The translations under genes were made by a program, and so were the position numbers. Shown here piece after piece: positions 1-9,020 of a stretch of 64,000 nucleotides of DNA (within the stretch, counting starts at the first letter, position 1; each line of letters starts with the position of its first letter). Source of the stretch: Argentina anserina (taxonomy: Eukaryota > Streptophyta > Magnoliopsida > Rosales > Rosaceae); NCBI RefSeq assembly GCF_933775445.1, contig NW_026089439.1:165851-229850 (forward strand). Direction: 5' to 3'. Below the pieces are notes generated by a model. The model saw only the letters and a list, made by a program, of their open reading frames with translations. It was not told the origin of the DNA and did no database searches.

Positions 1-864
1 TACCTCTGTAAGGAACCTTGGGAGGAGAATTATAAAGTGTAACTCTTTGATCTTCATGTTAAGTTTTCGGGTTTTTATGTTCTTGTTCTTGGATGATTCA
101 TGTTTAGGTTTTGTTAAAGTTATTTTTATTCTTGTCTATGAGATATTTGTAATTTTCGAATGACATGATGAATTAAGGTTTTTGATTTTTATTCAATGAT
201 TTTAGGTTTTTATGCCATGAGTTTCTGTTTATTTATGTTCTTAATTCATTTTCGGTGTGTTCTTATATTGCATGTGTGATTAAGACAAGTAGTTGATGTC
301 GCATATGTTAATCATTCAAAGTTAAAAACAATTTTGATACAAGTAGTTGATTAATTGTTTGTCCCCTTTGTGTTCCTCCACCGATTATGATCTTAAGTTC
401 GACATTGGATAAGTGCTTTAAACATATTGATTTCTCTTTGTGATACGTAATTGCATGATGAATTGGTATGTTAGATTTCGTAGCAAGACAAGTAGTTGAG
501 CTCAATAATATCTATGTATTAGGAACCAAGTAGTAACTTGATGCATGATCGAATTTAAGATGAACTATGATACTTACGGCATGAACAAGATTGAGAGTAG
601 ATTTTGTTACCTTTGTTCTTATGTTATTTGTTTGGTAATTTCTTATGTGTTGGTTGGTTGATCACATGTATATATTAGTTTAGGTTTATTTTATGTTTGA
701 TCCGAAATATATCTCAAATCTTTTAAACTCTTATGAATTCGTTGTTAAATGTTTGTGATTCTTTACCCTGGTTGGATCCCCGGTTTGTGAACGATACCCT
801 CTTGCTTTATACTACTAACGATGCTTACAGGGTTAATATTGATCTCGAGTAATCGAACCGATCA
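1..864 (+). repeat. Element A 5' LTR, 3' portion (R/U5 side)
   Basis: Position 1 aligns with 5802 in the other LTR of this element. The LTR ends with ...CGATCA at 864, two bases (AA) before the PBS. The U3 promoter part lies outside the window. Compared with 5802-6515 it has many substitutions, lacks about 80 bp corresponding to about 6254-6325, and carries four copies of a CAAGTAG motif (near 285, 339, 488 and 527) where the sister LTR has different bases. The last 200 bp are close to the LTR end at 12430-12631. No coding potential is credible here. Confidence 0.85.
774..783 (+). promoter_or_regulatory. U5 segment complementary to the PBS (T-arm-like)
   Basis: GGATCCCCGG at 774-783 is the exact reverse complement of CCGGGGATCC at 878-887, which covers the 3' half of the PBS and one base beyond. 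The wider sequence CCTGGTTGGATCCCCGG resembles the T-arm of tRNA-Asp as I remember it (CCGGGTTCGATCCCCGG). The same segment occurs in element C at 36588-36597. A role in primer placement is inference. Confidence 0.5.
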
Positions 865-866
865 AA

Positions 867-886
867 TGGCGCCGTTGCCGGGGATC
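867..886 (+). promoter_or_regulatory. Primer-binding site, tRNA-Asp type (element A)
   Basis: TGGCGCCGTTGCCGGGGATC is perfectly complementary over 20 nt to the 3' end of plant tRNA-Asp(GUC), including the CCA tail. It sits two bases after the CA that ends the LTR, the normal position for minus-strand priming. tRNA-Asp priming is known in Athila-type elements. An identical site is present in element C at 36681-36700. Confidence 0.92.
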
Positions 887-902
887 CATCATTATGGATC
901 CC
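881..902 (+). other. 9-bp hairpin overlapping the PBS (element A)
   Basis: GGGATCCAT (881-889) and ATGGATCCC (894-902) form a perfect 9-bp stem with a 4-nt loop. Its left arm overlaps the last six PBS bases. In element C (36695-36716) the right arm is ATGGATCTC, which in RNA still pairs through a G-U wobble. Confidence 0.7.
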
Positions 903-1843
903 AATCTTTTAATTTCGAATTCACTGTTCATATTGTAAATTTGTATATTATTTTCACTGTTCATATTGTAAATTTGTAAATTTCTATATTTTTTCTTATT
1001 TTATTCTAACATATAGTAATTTTATCTTAGGTTGTTATTTTTTATGATTGAATGCATGATTGTTGTAGGTTGTAAATCGAACGGAATAGGTAAAGTCCCT
1101 TTTGTTAATATTAGCCTTAACCCCTCATGTTTTCTTCCAAATTTTTTGCATGAGGTTGAGGGCGGCTTTTATTAACATTTGGAGATTCGTCTAACACCCA
1201 AGTTTGTTTCTAGCTGAGTAAGGGGCACGCTTTTTCATTACTCTGGTGCATGGGACCAAAATTGGATCTCAGAGAACTATTGACTGACATACATCTCGGT
1301 GATGGAGTCGATAGGGGGCTTGCCCTCCATAGTTCAACAAATGAGTCCTACCATGTTCACTATCTCTGAATTAGCTATCCGGCCATCTGAAACAATGATT
1401 CAAACTTGTGTCTAGGCATCCATACTTAGGCCGCACGTCCACCTTGGTTTACAACTTAGAATCAATCGATCATTTAATTATTTGAATGACAACTTAAGAA
1501 TGTTAACGCATGAAATCGATTAAAAAGTAACTTGTAAAAAAATTGACATATAGTAATTGTAATTGTGTATACTTTATCAGGTTTTTGAGTTGAGAAATTA
1601 AAACGAACTTAAACATAAGATTTGACATCATGTTGGATTGGTTGTTAAGCTTGTTTTCGTTTCGTTTTCCCCTTAACATGTGCTTATTATATTTAAATGA
1701 CTTTTGACATATTTGTGACTTGTATATACAATGACTTCCTAATTGTTATTCTCTAACTTTTGCATTGCATCTTCATTATTTATTCTAATTGCATTCATTT
1801 TGCATCTCATTCATGTTGCATTTTAAATTCCACGGAATATCAT

Positions 1844-1861
1844 ATGGCTAGAGGAACATAG
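1844..1861 (+). other. Possible relic gag start (MARGT then stop)
   Basis: ATGGCTAGAGGAACATAG encodes five residues followed by a stop. The same 18 bases occur in element C at 37621-37638. It lies just upstream of sequence that in Athila/Tat elements follows pol, which is where a gag-pol deletion could have joined the two ends. This is inference; a chance ATG cannot be excluded. Confidence 0.25.
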
Positions 1862-2090
1862 TCTCTTAAGGACCTCACGTCCTATGTTATGTTTGGTAGG
1901 TTCCCACTTACAATAATGATCTTAATTGAGATTTTACAGATTTATAGTGAAGTGACCAGCAATGAGCTTCATAATATACTACAAGGTTGGACAACAAAAT
2001 GGCGAAAGAGAAACCCCATAATGTGTCACCTACAAAATGATTGAAAGGAAAACTCGGTCTAAGCTATTAGACTTTAAACATAAGCGCTTG

Positions 2091-2106
2091 TTGGGAGGCA
2101 ACCCAA
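2091..2106 (+). other. Conserved TTGGGAGGCAACCCAA hairpin (element A)
   Basis: A 5-bp stem (TTGGG/CCCAA) encloses the loop AGGCAA, preceded by GCGCTTG. The same box is conserved in element B (8174-8189) and element C (37868-37883). A very similar box is familiar to me from sequence just downstream of the polyprotein in plant Athila/Tat-type retrotransposons. Its role is not known to me. Confidence 0.6.
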
Positions 2107-2914
2107 TTTGTTTTCTTTTATATTTATTGTTTTTATTTATTTTTGTTCTTTTTGATTTGTTTTGTGCGTGTGTAGGTTAGTTTTCGAGAAAACGTGAAGA
2201 GGAGCAAAACATTTTCGTTCAACAGAATCTGGCAGAAACAGTCCGTCGAGTTCGGCAGACTGTATCTCCCAGCTCACAGGGAGTTGGAATATGTGCTTTA
2301 TATGGAAACAAAGGTCTTTGAGTCTAGTTTCTGTAGCTTTTTACAGAACTGGATTTAGAGGTCTACATCATTCCCGGTTGCAATTGGAAGGCAGCAAGGT
2401 CATGTCAGAAATTCAGAACGCGTGCAGTTACAGTCCGGAAACGGAACAATAGGGAGCACTTCCGGCCTAACTGGGCAGTCGTGCCATATATGGATTGAAA
2501 GCTGGTTGTGTTATCTTCAACTTTCATTCAGGCCACTTGTCCATTCCGGCTGTTTAAGTCAACGGAAATCAGGTACAAAGAGGTAAAGGTCATTCCAGTT
2601 TTTTATTCTATGAACCTGTTTTACGTGACAAATTTGCAGGGGCATAACTTTCTCCTCATTTGGAGTTAGCAAACGTACTTTATATGCTTGGAAAGCTAGA
2701 ATATCAGCTTTCAATTCCCACTGTTGTCTTACTGTTCGGAGATTATTTTCAAACGTTATGAAGCATGGAATGCAAGCTGTTGGACCGCGCCATGGGGGAG
2801 CATTTCTCATCTTTTTCTCATGTTTTTATTTTTGTGTCTTTGTTTGCTTCCACTATGCTTTTGTCTTTCATTGCATTATTTATTTTGACATTCATTGAGG
2901 ACAATGCATGATTC

Positions 2915-2929
2915 GAGTGTGGGGGAAGG
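2915..2929 (+). promoter_or_regulatory. Internal PPT-like box
   Basis: GAGTGTGGGGGAAGG follows 'gaggacaatgcatgattc', a combination typical of the post-pol region of Athila/Tat elements. Equivalent boxes are at about 8929-8940 (element B) and 38708-38722 (element C, with GAGTATGGGGG). Together with 3612-3621 and 4503-4512 it makes three related G-rich boxes in one interior. Whether it primes plus-strand synthesis is inference. Confidence 0.45.
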
Positions 2930-3611
2930 TTTACATGTTAGAGTCATAAAAAAAAATTTGTTTGTATTTTTTGTTTTGTTTTGTTTTGAGTCTTAGGTAT
3001 GCCTTTAACTGTCTAGGATGAGTTGATCTTTGAATTATTGGTTGAAAGATGATCACAAGATTGGAAATTGAACTTAATTGCTATTTGATGGTTAATCGAT
3101 GTGTAGAAATTGTACGAACATGTAATAGATGAGGATTTTGAAACTTAGGTACATAATGAGCATGTTCCCTACTTGTTTAAATTCATGTAACCTATGAGAG
3201 TTTCGAGCCATATATGTGCCTTTCTTTGGAGAGTTTAATCTATCGTTTCTTGGCTATATAACCTCATTACATCTATTTTGATTAATTCATATGCCATAGA
3301 ATTGCAATGAACTAGAGAATGCTAGAACTTACATTGTGAAACTTTCAAAACTTTTATCATAATATACTCTGATTTTGAAAATGACTGTTGGATCTTTTTA
3401 GGAATTCCACCACTTATACGAAAAAGCCGTATGCCTTATTATGAGCCCTGCTTGGGACACCTTAGTATTAACCCATTTGAGCCTACATTTAAGCCTTTTC
3501 TTTCATCACCAACATGTTAATATCCTTGCTTAGTATAGTTACATCTCTACCTTGTTCTCGAAGCTTGGCAGAGCTGATATTTGATGTTAATATGGAGTGA
3601 TGATTCGATTC

Positions 3612-3621
3612 AAGTGTGGGG
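3612..3621 (+). promoter_or_regulatory. Second internal PPT-like box
   Basis: AAGTGTGGGG here is identical to the terminal PPT at 4503-4512 and is followed by TTATGC rather than TTGTTGATAG. It is conserved at 9638-9647 (element B) and 39413-39422 (element C). It precedes the length-variable purine-rich tract. Confidence 0.4.
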
Positions 3622-4478
3622 TTATGCTATGTATGTATTTATGCCGTATGAAAAAGGGTGAAAAGAATGAAAAAAAAAATAGAAAGATGTCGTGAGAAGA
3701 AAAAGCAAAAAATACATGAACACGACTTGAAAGAAAAAATATATATATATACAAAGAAGTTACGGCATAGCTATGTTTGATGTGAATTTGGAGTTGTGAT
3801 ATATTTGTTGAAGGCTCAATAATGTTGTACTTTAGCCTTTGTTCGTTTTCACAACGTTTAGAGTGAAGAATGAGCCAACATGATAAAATTGGTTCTTGTT
3901 TTATGGAGTATGGCGACATAAGGTGGATGATTATTGCTCTGCTAAGTCTTGGGGATGACCTTTGTGATTCCTTTTACCTAAATAAATCATATCCTTACCG
4001 AGCCTAAGCCTACCTTTTATAAAGATCCGCATGATTCTTAAAATGAGTAGCTCTTGATCTGTGGAGTTTGTTTCATGAGTAAGCATATGGTTAGGGTTCA
4101 TTTGTGCATATGATTGGTATCTTTCATGAGGTTTTCGAATTCACTATGTGTTTATAACTCTTATGTGTGAAAAGCTTTTAAGCATATGCCATGTTCTTGA
4201 GAGAAAATATTTGGAGTGCATATCCCTTGTGAGTTGAATTTGAACTTGTTTTGAACATGTTGAGCTTACAATCACCTATGTTTCTGCCATGTCTTACTTG
4301 TTATGCGAGATCTCATGTTTATTAACCATTGAATTCATTCTATCTATTTCGATTAAGTGTTATTCTTGATGCTATGAGTTTGAAGATCGTTGAGACAAAA
4401 TGTTGAAGGCATTATAGTTGAGTCATTAGTTTAGTTGTTTTGATTTTTGTTTTATGTTTTTGTTTCCCTTTTCTAGTG

Positions 4479-4498
4479 TTTGCTAAGGGACTAGCAAA
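4479..4498 (+). other. Hairpin just upstream of the PPT (element A)
   Basis: TTTGCTA (4479-4485) and TAGCAAA (4492-4498) form a perfect 7-bp stem with a 6-nt loop, ending four bases before the PPT. The same stem is kept in element B (10507-10526) and element C (40274-40292, loop of 5), so the arms are preserved while the loop varies. Confidence 0.6.
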
Positions 4499-4502
4499 GC
4501 TT

Positions 4503-4512
4503 AAGTGTGGGG
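4503..4512 (+). promoter_or_regulatory. Polypurine tract (element A)
   Basis: AAGTGTGGGG followed by TTGT lies directly before the TGATAGG that opens the 3' LTR. This is the normal site of plus-strand priming in LTR elements, and this G-rich form is usual in Athila/Tat elements. Confidence 0.75.
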
Positions 4513-4881
4513 TTGTTGATAGGAGCACAAAGTGTGACGTTCTTAATGTGATTATGCCCTATTCTTACTCTTTGTTACCTCTTATTTAGTATGTTTTAGT
4601 TTCTTTTGTAAGAATAAGTGTCTAGGTAGAGCTTATATCAATTATGAGTGAATTGATGATGAAATCGTGCTAAGTGTTAATAATCCTTGTTGAGATATGA
4701 TTCCTTGTTCGAGTAGGATTCATCCTTTCGTATTTCTTTGTTTCTAACATACTTATTCTTATTAGGAAATACAAATCCATGTTGGAGAAGGAAAGCAATC
4801 CTAGTTCCACAAGGAAAGAGAAGAAAATACACTTAAAAGCCCAATCCATTCAAGAATCAAAATGCTGTCAATATTCATAGT

Positions 4882-5502
4882 CCATCTTCGACGGGCTCCC
4901 CTGGATAGCTCCGATCGAGTTAGAAGACCTACTTTATATGGAAATAAAGGTATTTGAGTCTAGTTTCTGTAGGATTTGGAATCAAATCAATATCTTATTC
5001 CTACAGAGAGATATGACTGAATCATTGATCGGAGGTCCAGTGAACTCGGCGGAATTATCTCAGCCATTGATTTGCTTTTGATCCAAGGGCTATGAGGGAA
5101 ACTTGGGACTTTGTTCCTCCTGCAAATAGAGCACAAATATATATCAGAATGTCCATAAATCCCAGCACCAAAGAATGTCAAAGAAGGCATGCAGCAAATT
5201 TAATGAGGAGAGGTAAGAAAAATCAAACATGGCTGCAACAATTAAGACTTTTGCTGCCTCCCTAATTCAAAGGAAGAAATTTGTGCAAAAGAAATCAGCA
5301 ATAAAGGAGGAAGAAGATATGTAATTAATGCAAAAGATATGCAATCCTTATAGAAATCAGAATTCTGCAGTGCAGATCATCCATCTTTGACGGGCTCCCC
5401 TGGACAGCTCAAAATGATTGAGAAAATGTACCTTATATGGATGAAAAGCCACGGAAGTCTAGTTGAAATTGCCAGTTGGAATCATCTCAATATCTATTTT
5501 CT
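4882..5502 (+). repeat. Two diverged direct modules within the LTR
   Basis: A module of about 120 bp starts at 4882 (cttcgacgggctcccctgga ... tatatgga ... gtctagtt ... ggaatcaaatcaatatc) and a related one at 5381, an offset of 499 bp. The same pair is in element C (34876 and 35421, offset 545 because of a 44-bp duplication between them). Part of the module (ctttatatggaaa ... gagtctagtttctgtag) also recurs in the interior at about 2297-2334. Confidence 0.65.
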
Positions 5503-5621
5503 AGAGAAAGGTATGGCCACAACAAGGGACAAAGGTCAAATCTGCCGAATCTAGGAAACCTCAACCAATTTGGTTTCAACTTTGTGGACTTTGTGGCCAT
5601 CCTCCCTTGGGTTTCTTCCTC

Positions 5622-5629
5622 TATATATA
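5622..5629 (+). promoter_or_regulatory. TATA box of element A 3' LTR
   Basis: CTCTATATATAGCACC is a near-consensus plant TATA box, with an upstream CAACCAAT sequence about 55 bp earlier. Transcription would be expected to start 30-35 bp downstream, around 5655-5665, which would mark the U3/R border. All four LTRs that include this region keep the box. Confidence 0.7.
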
Positions 5630-6515
5630 GCACCTCAATTCCACAGAAACATATCATCAACCTTGCTCACAAGACTTGCCAAAGCTCTGCCCAAACACTT
5701 TCATTCACCAAGCATCATAGAATCCGAATTCACCACCCTTCATCATATTTTCTGTCCAAAGCTTGGGAGCCTAGGATACCATACTCTTGAAGATCTCGTG
5801 CTACCTCTGTAAGGAACCTTGGGAGGAGAATTATAAAGTGTAACTCTTTGATCTTCATGTTAAGTTTTCGGGTTTTTATGTTCTTGTTCTTGGATGATTT
5901 ATGTTTAGGTTTTGTTAAAGATATTTTTATTCTTGTCTATGAGATATTTGTAACTTTTGAATGACATGATGAATTAAGGTTTTTGATTTTTAATTCAATG
6001 ATTTTAGGTGTTATGCCATGAGTTTATGTTTATTTATTTAAATGATTTTCGGTGTGTTCTTACTTACGTGTGTGATTGATACCCGGAAGTTGACGTCGCA
6101 TGTGTAATAATCCAAAGTTATAAACGATTTTGATACTTGGGAGTTGATTAATTGTTTGTTCTTTGTCACCTTCACCGATTATTGCCTAGGTTCGGTTAGA
6201 CTTGTGCATTTGAATATGTTTATCTTTTCTATGTGATTTTTGGAATTGCATGATTGTTGGTTAAGTAGGTGACATGCTTAATGAATTCAATATGCGTGGC
6301 TTTGAAGTTGCATGGTAGGATAAGTATGTTAGATTTCGAATGAGGTTGGGACTGAGTTCGAATGTGTTAAAGTGTCATTGAGTTAGGAACCTTGGGAGGA
6401 ACTTAACTGCATAACCGATTCTAGGATGTATAATGAACCTTATGGCATGAACTTAATTGAGATTAGATTTCGTTACCTTTGTTCTTGTGTTATTTGTTTG
6501 GTAATTGCTTATGTG

Positions 6516-8010
6516 CGAGTTTCTATTGAATTTGAGAGTTTTGCAAGTGTGGGAGTGTGTTTCTTTCAAACTGAGTATCTTTACATCGTTTGCGTATCTT
6601 TACTATTCCAATTGTGTATCTTTATATCGTTTGTGTATCTTTACTATTCCAATTCAGTATCTTTTCATTTCTCGTTTGAGTATCTTTCTGTAAGGCTTCT
6701 GATGCAAGTTTCTATTGTATTTGAGAGTTTTGCAAGAGTGGGAGTGTGTTTCTTTCAAACTGACTATCTTTACATCGTTTGCGTATCTTTACTATTCCAA
6801 TTGTGTATCTTTACATCGTTTGCGTATCTTTACTATTCCAATTGTGTATCTTTTCATTTCTCGTTTGAGTATCTTTCTGTAAGGCTTTCTGATGCTAGTT
6901 TCTATTGAATTTGAGAGTTTTGCAAGTGTGGGAGTGTGTTTCTTTCAAACTGAGTATCTTTACATCGTTTGCGTATCTTTACTATTCCAATTGTGTATTT
7001 TTTCATTTCTCGTTTGAGTATCTTTCTGTAAGGATTCTGATATGAGTTTCTATTGTATTTGAGAGTTTTGCAAGTGTGGGAGTGTGTTTCTTTCAAACTG
7101 AGTATCTTTACATCGTTTGCGTATCTTTACTATTCCAATTGAGTATCTTTACATCGATTGCGTATCTTTACTATTCCAATTGTGTATCCTTTCATTTCTC
7201 GTTTGAGTATCTTTCTGTAAGGCTTTCTGATACGAGTTTCTATTGAATTTTAGAGTTTTGCAAGTGTGGGAGTGTGTTTCTTTCAAACTGAGTATCTTTA
7301 CATCGTTTGCGTATCTTTACTATTCCAATTGTGTATCTTTATATCGTTTGCGTATCTTTACTATTCCAATTCTGTATCTTTTAATTTCTCGTTTGAGTAT
7401 CTTTCTGTAAGGCTTCTGATGCGAGTTTCTATTGTATTTGAGAGTTTTGCAAGTGTGGGAGTGTGTTTCTTTCAAACTGACTATCTTTACATCGTTTGCG
7501 TATCTTTACTATTCCAATTGTGTATCTTTACATCGTTTGCGTATCTTTACTATTCCAATTGTGTATCTTTTCATTTCTCGTTTGAGTATCTTTCTGTAAG
7601 GCTTCTGATGCGAGTTTCTATTGTATTTGAGAGTTTTGCAAGTGTGGGAGTGTGTTTCTTTCAAACTGAGTATCTTTACATCGTTTGCGTATCTTTACTA
7701 TTCCAATTGTGTATCTTTACATCGTTTGCGTATCTTTACTATTCCAATTCTGTATATTTTCATTTCTCGTTTGAGTATCTTTCTGTAAGGCTTCTGATGG
7801 GAGTTTCTATTGTATTTGAGAGTTTTGCAAGTGTGGGAGTGTGTTTCTTTCAAACTGAGTATCTTTACATCGATTGCGTATCTTCACTATTCCAATTGTG
7901 TATCTTTTCATTTCTCGTTTGAGTATCTTTCTGTAAGGCTTCTGATGCGAGTTTCTATTGTATTTGAGAGTTTTGCAAGTGTGGGAGTGTGTTTCTTTCA
8001 AACTGACTAT
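6516..8010 (+). repeat. Satellite block 1 (S and L units)
   Basis: 1,495 bp of the same satellite as the larger blocks, in the same orientation, lies between truncated elements A and B. It has S units (about 148 bp) and L units (about 189 bp). Both ends are abrupt: the left joins LTR at about 6515, the right joins element interior at about 8011 (ctat|gagatt) with at most one or two shared bases. The simplest reading is leftover satellite between two separately inserted and later trimmed elements. The open frames here, up to 218 codons, are repeat by-products. Confidence 0.9.
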
Positions 8011-8173
8011 GAGATTCTACAGGTTTATAGTGAAGTGACCAACAATGAGCTCGAGAATATACTACAAGGTTGGACAACAAAATGGCGGAGGAGAAACCCC
8101 ATAATGTGTCACCTACAAAATGATTGAAAGGAAAACTCGGTCTAAGCTATTAGACTTTAAACTTAAGCGCTTG

Positions 8174-8189
8174 TTGGGAGGCAACCCAA
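8174..8189 (+). other. Conserved TTGGGAGGCAACCCAA hairpin (element B)
   Basis: The same 5-bp stem and AGGCAA loop as at 2091-2106, preceded by GCGCTTG. Its survival in all three copies supports collinearity of the interiors. Confidence 0.6.
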
Positions 8190-8989
8190 TTTTGATTCTT
8201 TACTCTTTACTTTTTATTTGGTTATTGTTTTTGATATTTTTGATTTGTTTTCTGCATGTGTAGGTTAGTTTTCAAGAAAACGTGAAGAGGAGCAAAACAT
8301 TTTCGTTCAACAGAATCTGGCAGAAACAGTCCGTAGACTTCGGCAGACTGTATCTCCCAGCTCAAAGAGAGTTTGAATATTTACTTTATATGGAAACAAA
8401 GGCAGCAAGGTCGTGTCAGAAATTCAGAACTCGTGCAGTTGCAGTCCGGAAACAGCAAAATATGGAGCACTTCCGACCTAACTGGGCAGTCGTGCCATAT
8501 ATGGATTGAAAGCTTGTTGTGTTATCTTCAACTTTTATTCAAGCCACATGTCCATTCCGGCTGTTTAAGTCAACGGAAATCAGGTATAAAGAGGTAAAGG
8601 TCATTCCAGTTTTTGATTCTATGAAACTGTTTTTCGTGACAAATTTTCAGGGGCATAACTTTCTCCTCATTTGGAGTTAGCAAACGTACTTTATATGCTT
8701 GGAAAGCTAGAAACATTAGCTTTCAATTCCCATTGTTGTCTTACTGATCGGAGATTATTTTCAAACGTTATGATGCATGGAATGCAAGCTGTTGGACCGC
8801 GTCATGGGGGAGCATTTCTCATCTTTTTCTCCTGTTTTTATTTTTGTGTCTTTGTTTCTTTCCCCTATGCTTTTGTCTTTCATTGCATTATTTATTTTGA
8901 CATTCATTGAGGACAATGCATGATTCGAGTGTGGGGGAAGGTTTACATGTTAGAGTCATAAAATCAAAAAAATAATTTTTTGTATTTTT

Positions 8990-9020
<31 letters not shown>

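Larger units (their letters stand above)
865..4516 (+). mobile_element. Element A noncoding interior
   Basis: This interior holds cis-acting sequence only. In order: PBS and hairpin; a 33-bp-period direct duplication (920-945 and 953-978) that is single in element C; an unassigned block (about 1080-1430) that shares long stretches with element C but with frame-breaking indels; a short MARGT-stop frame at 1844-1861 that could be a relic gag start; a hairpin at 2091-2106; a (TTTTG)n-like tract around 2950-2993; PPT-like boxes at 2915-2929 and 3612-3621; a variable purine-rich tract at about 3650-3760; then a hairpin and the terminal PPT. I see no gag-pol remnant longer than a few codons. Confidence 0.8.
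1..6515 (+). mobile_element. Element A: non-autonomous LTR retrotransposon, both ends incomplete
   Basis: Order seen: 3' part of a 5' LTR (1-864), PBS (867-886), noncoding interior, PPT (4503-4512), then a 3' LTR (4517-6515) cut off by satellite. The window begins about 1,285 bp into the 5' LTR, judged by alignment of position 1 to 5802. No gag, protease, reverse transcriptase, RNase H or integrase frame exists in the 3.65-kb interior; the longest open frames are around 110 codons and match nothing I recognise. The tRNA-Asp PBS and the noncoding boxes place it with plant Ty3/gypsy Athila/Tat-type elements (established knowledge of that group). Long LTRs plus a noncoding interior fit a LARD. 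The two LTRs differ by many substitutions and a block of about 80 bp, so this copy is either old or recombinant. Confidence 0.85.
4517..6515 (+). repeat. Element A 3' LTR, truncated by satellite
   Basis: It starts with TGATAGGAGCAC right after the PPT and ends abruptly at about 6515, where the sequence changes from '...gcttatgtg' to satellite 'cgagtttctattg'. By comparison with the LTR at 1-864, about 240 bp at its 3' end are missing, including the terminal CA. The U3 part (to about 5665) is nearly identical to element B's LTR, while much of the segment after the TATA box is of a different type. Two related modules of about 120 bp lie inside it (from 4882 and from 5381). Small open frames in it carry no recognisable domain. 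Confidence 0.88.

Noticed and set aside
766..790. tRNA-Asp gene or pseudogene
   Set aside because: Only a T-arm-like stretch is present; no acceptor 5' strand, D-arm or anticodon arm is visible next to it.
6426..6908. 160-codon frame crossing the LTR-satellite join
   Set aside because: It begins in LTR sequence and continues into L units by chance; no domain, and other copies of the LTR do not support the start.
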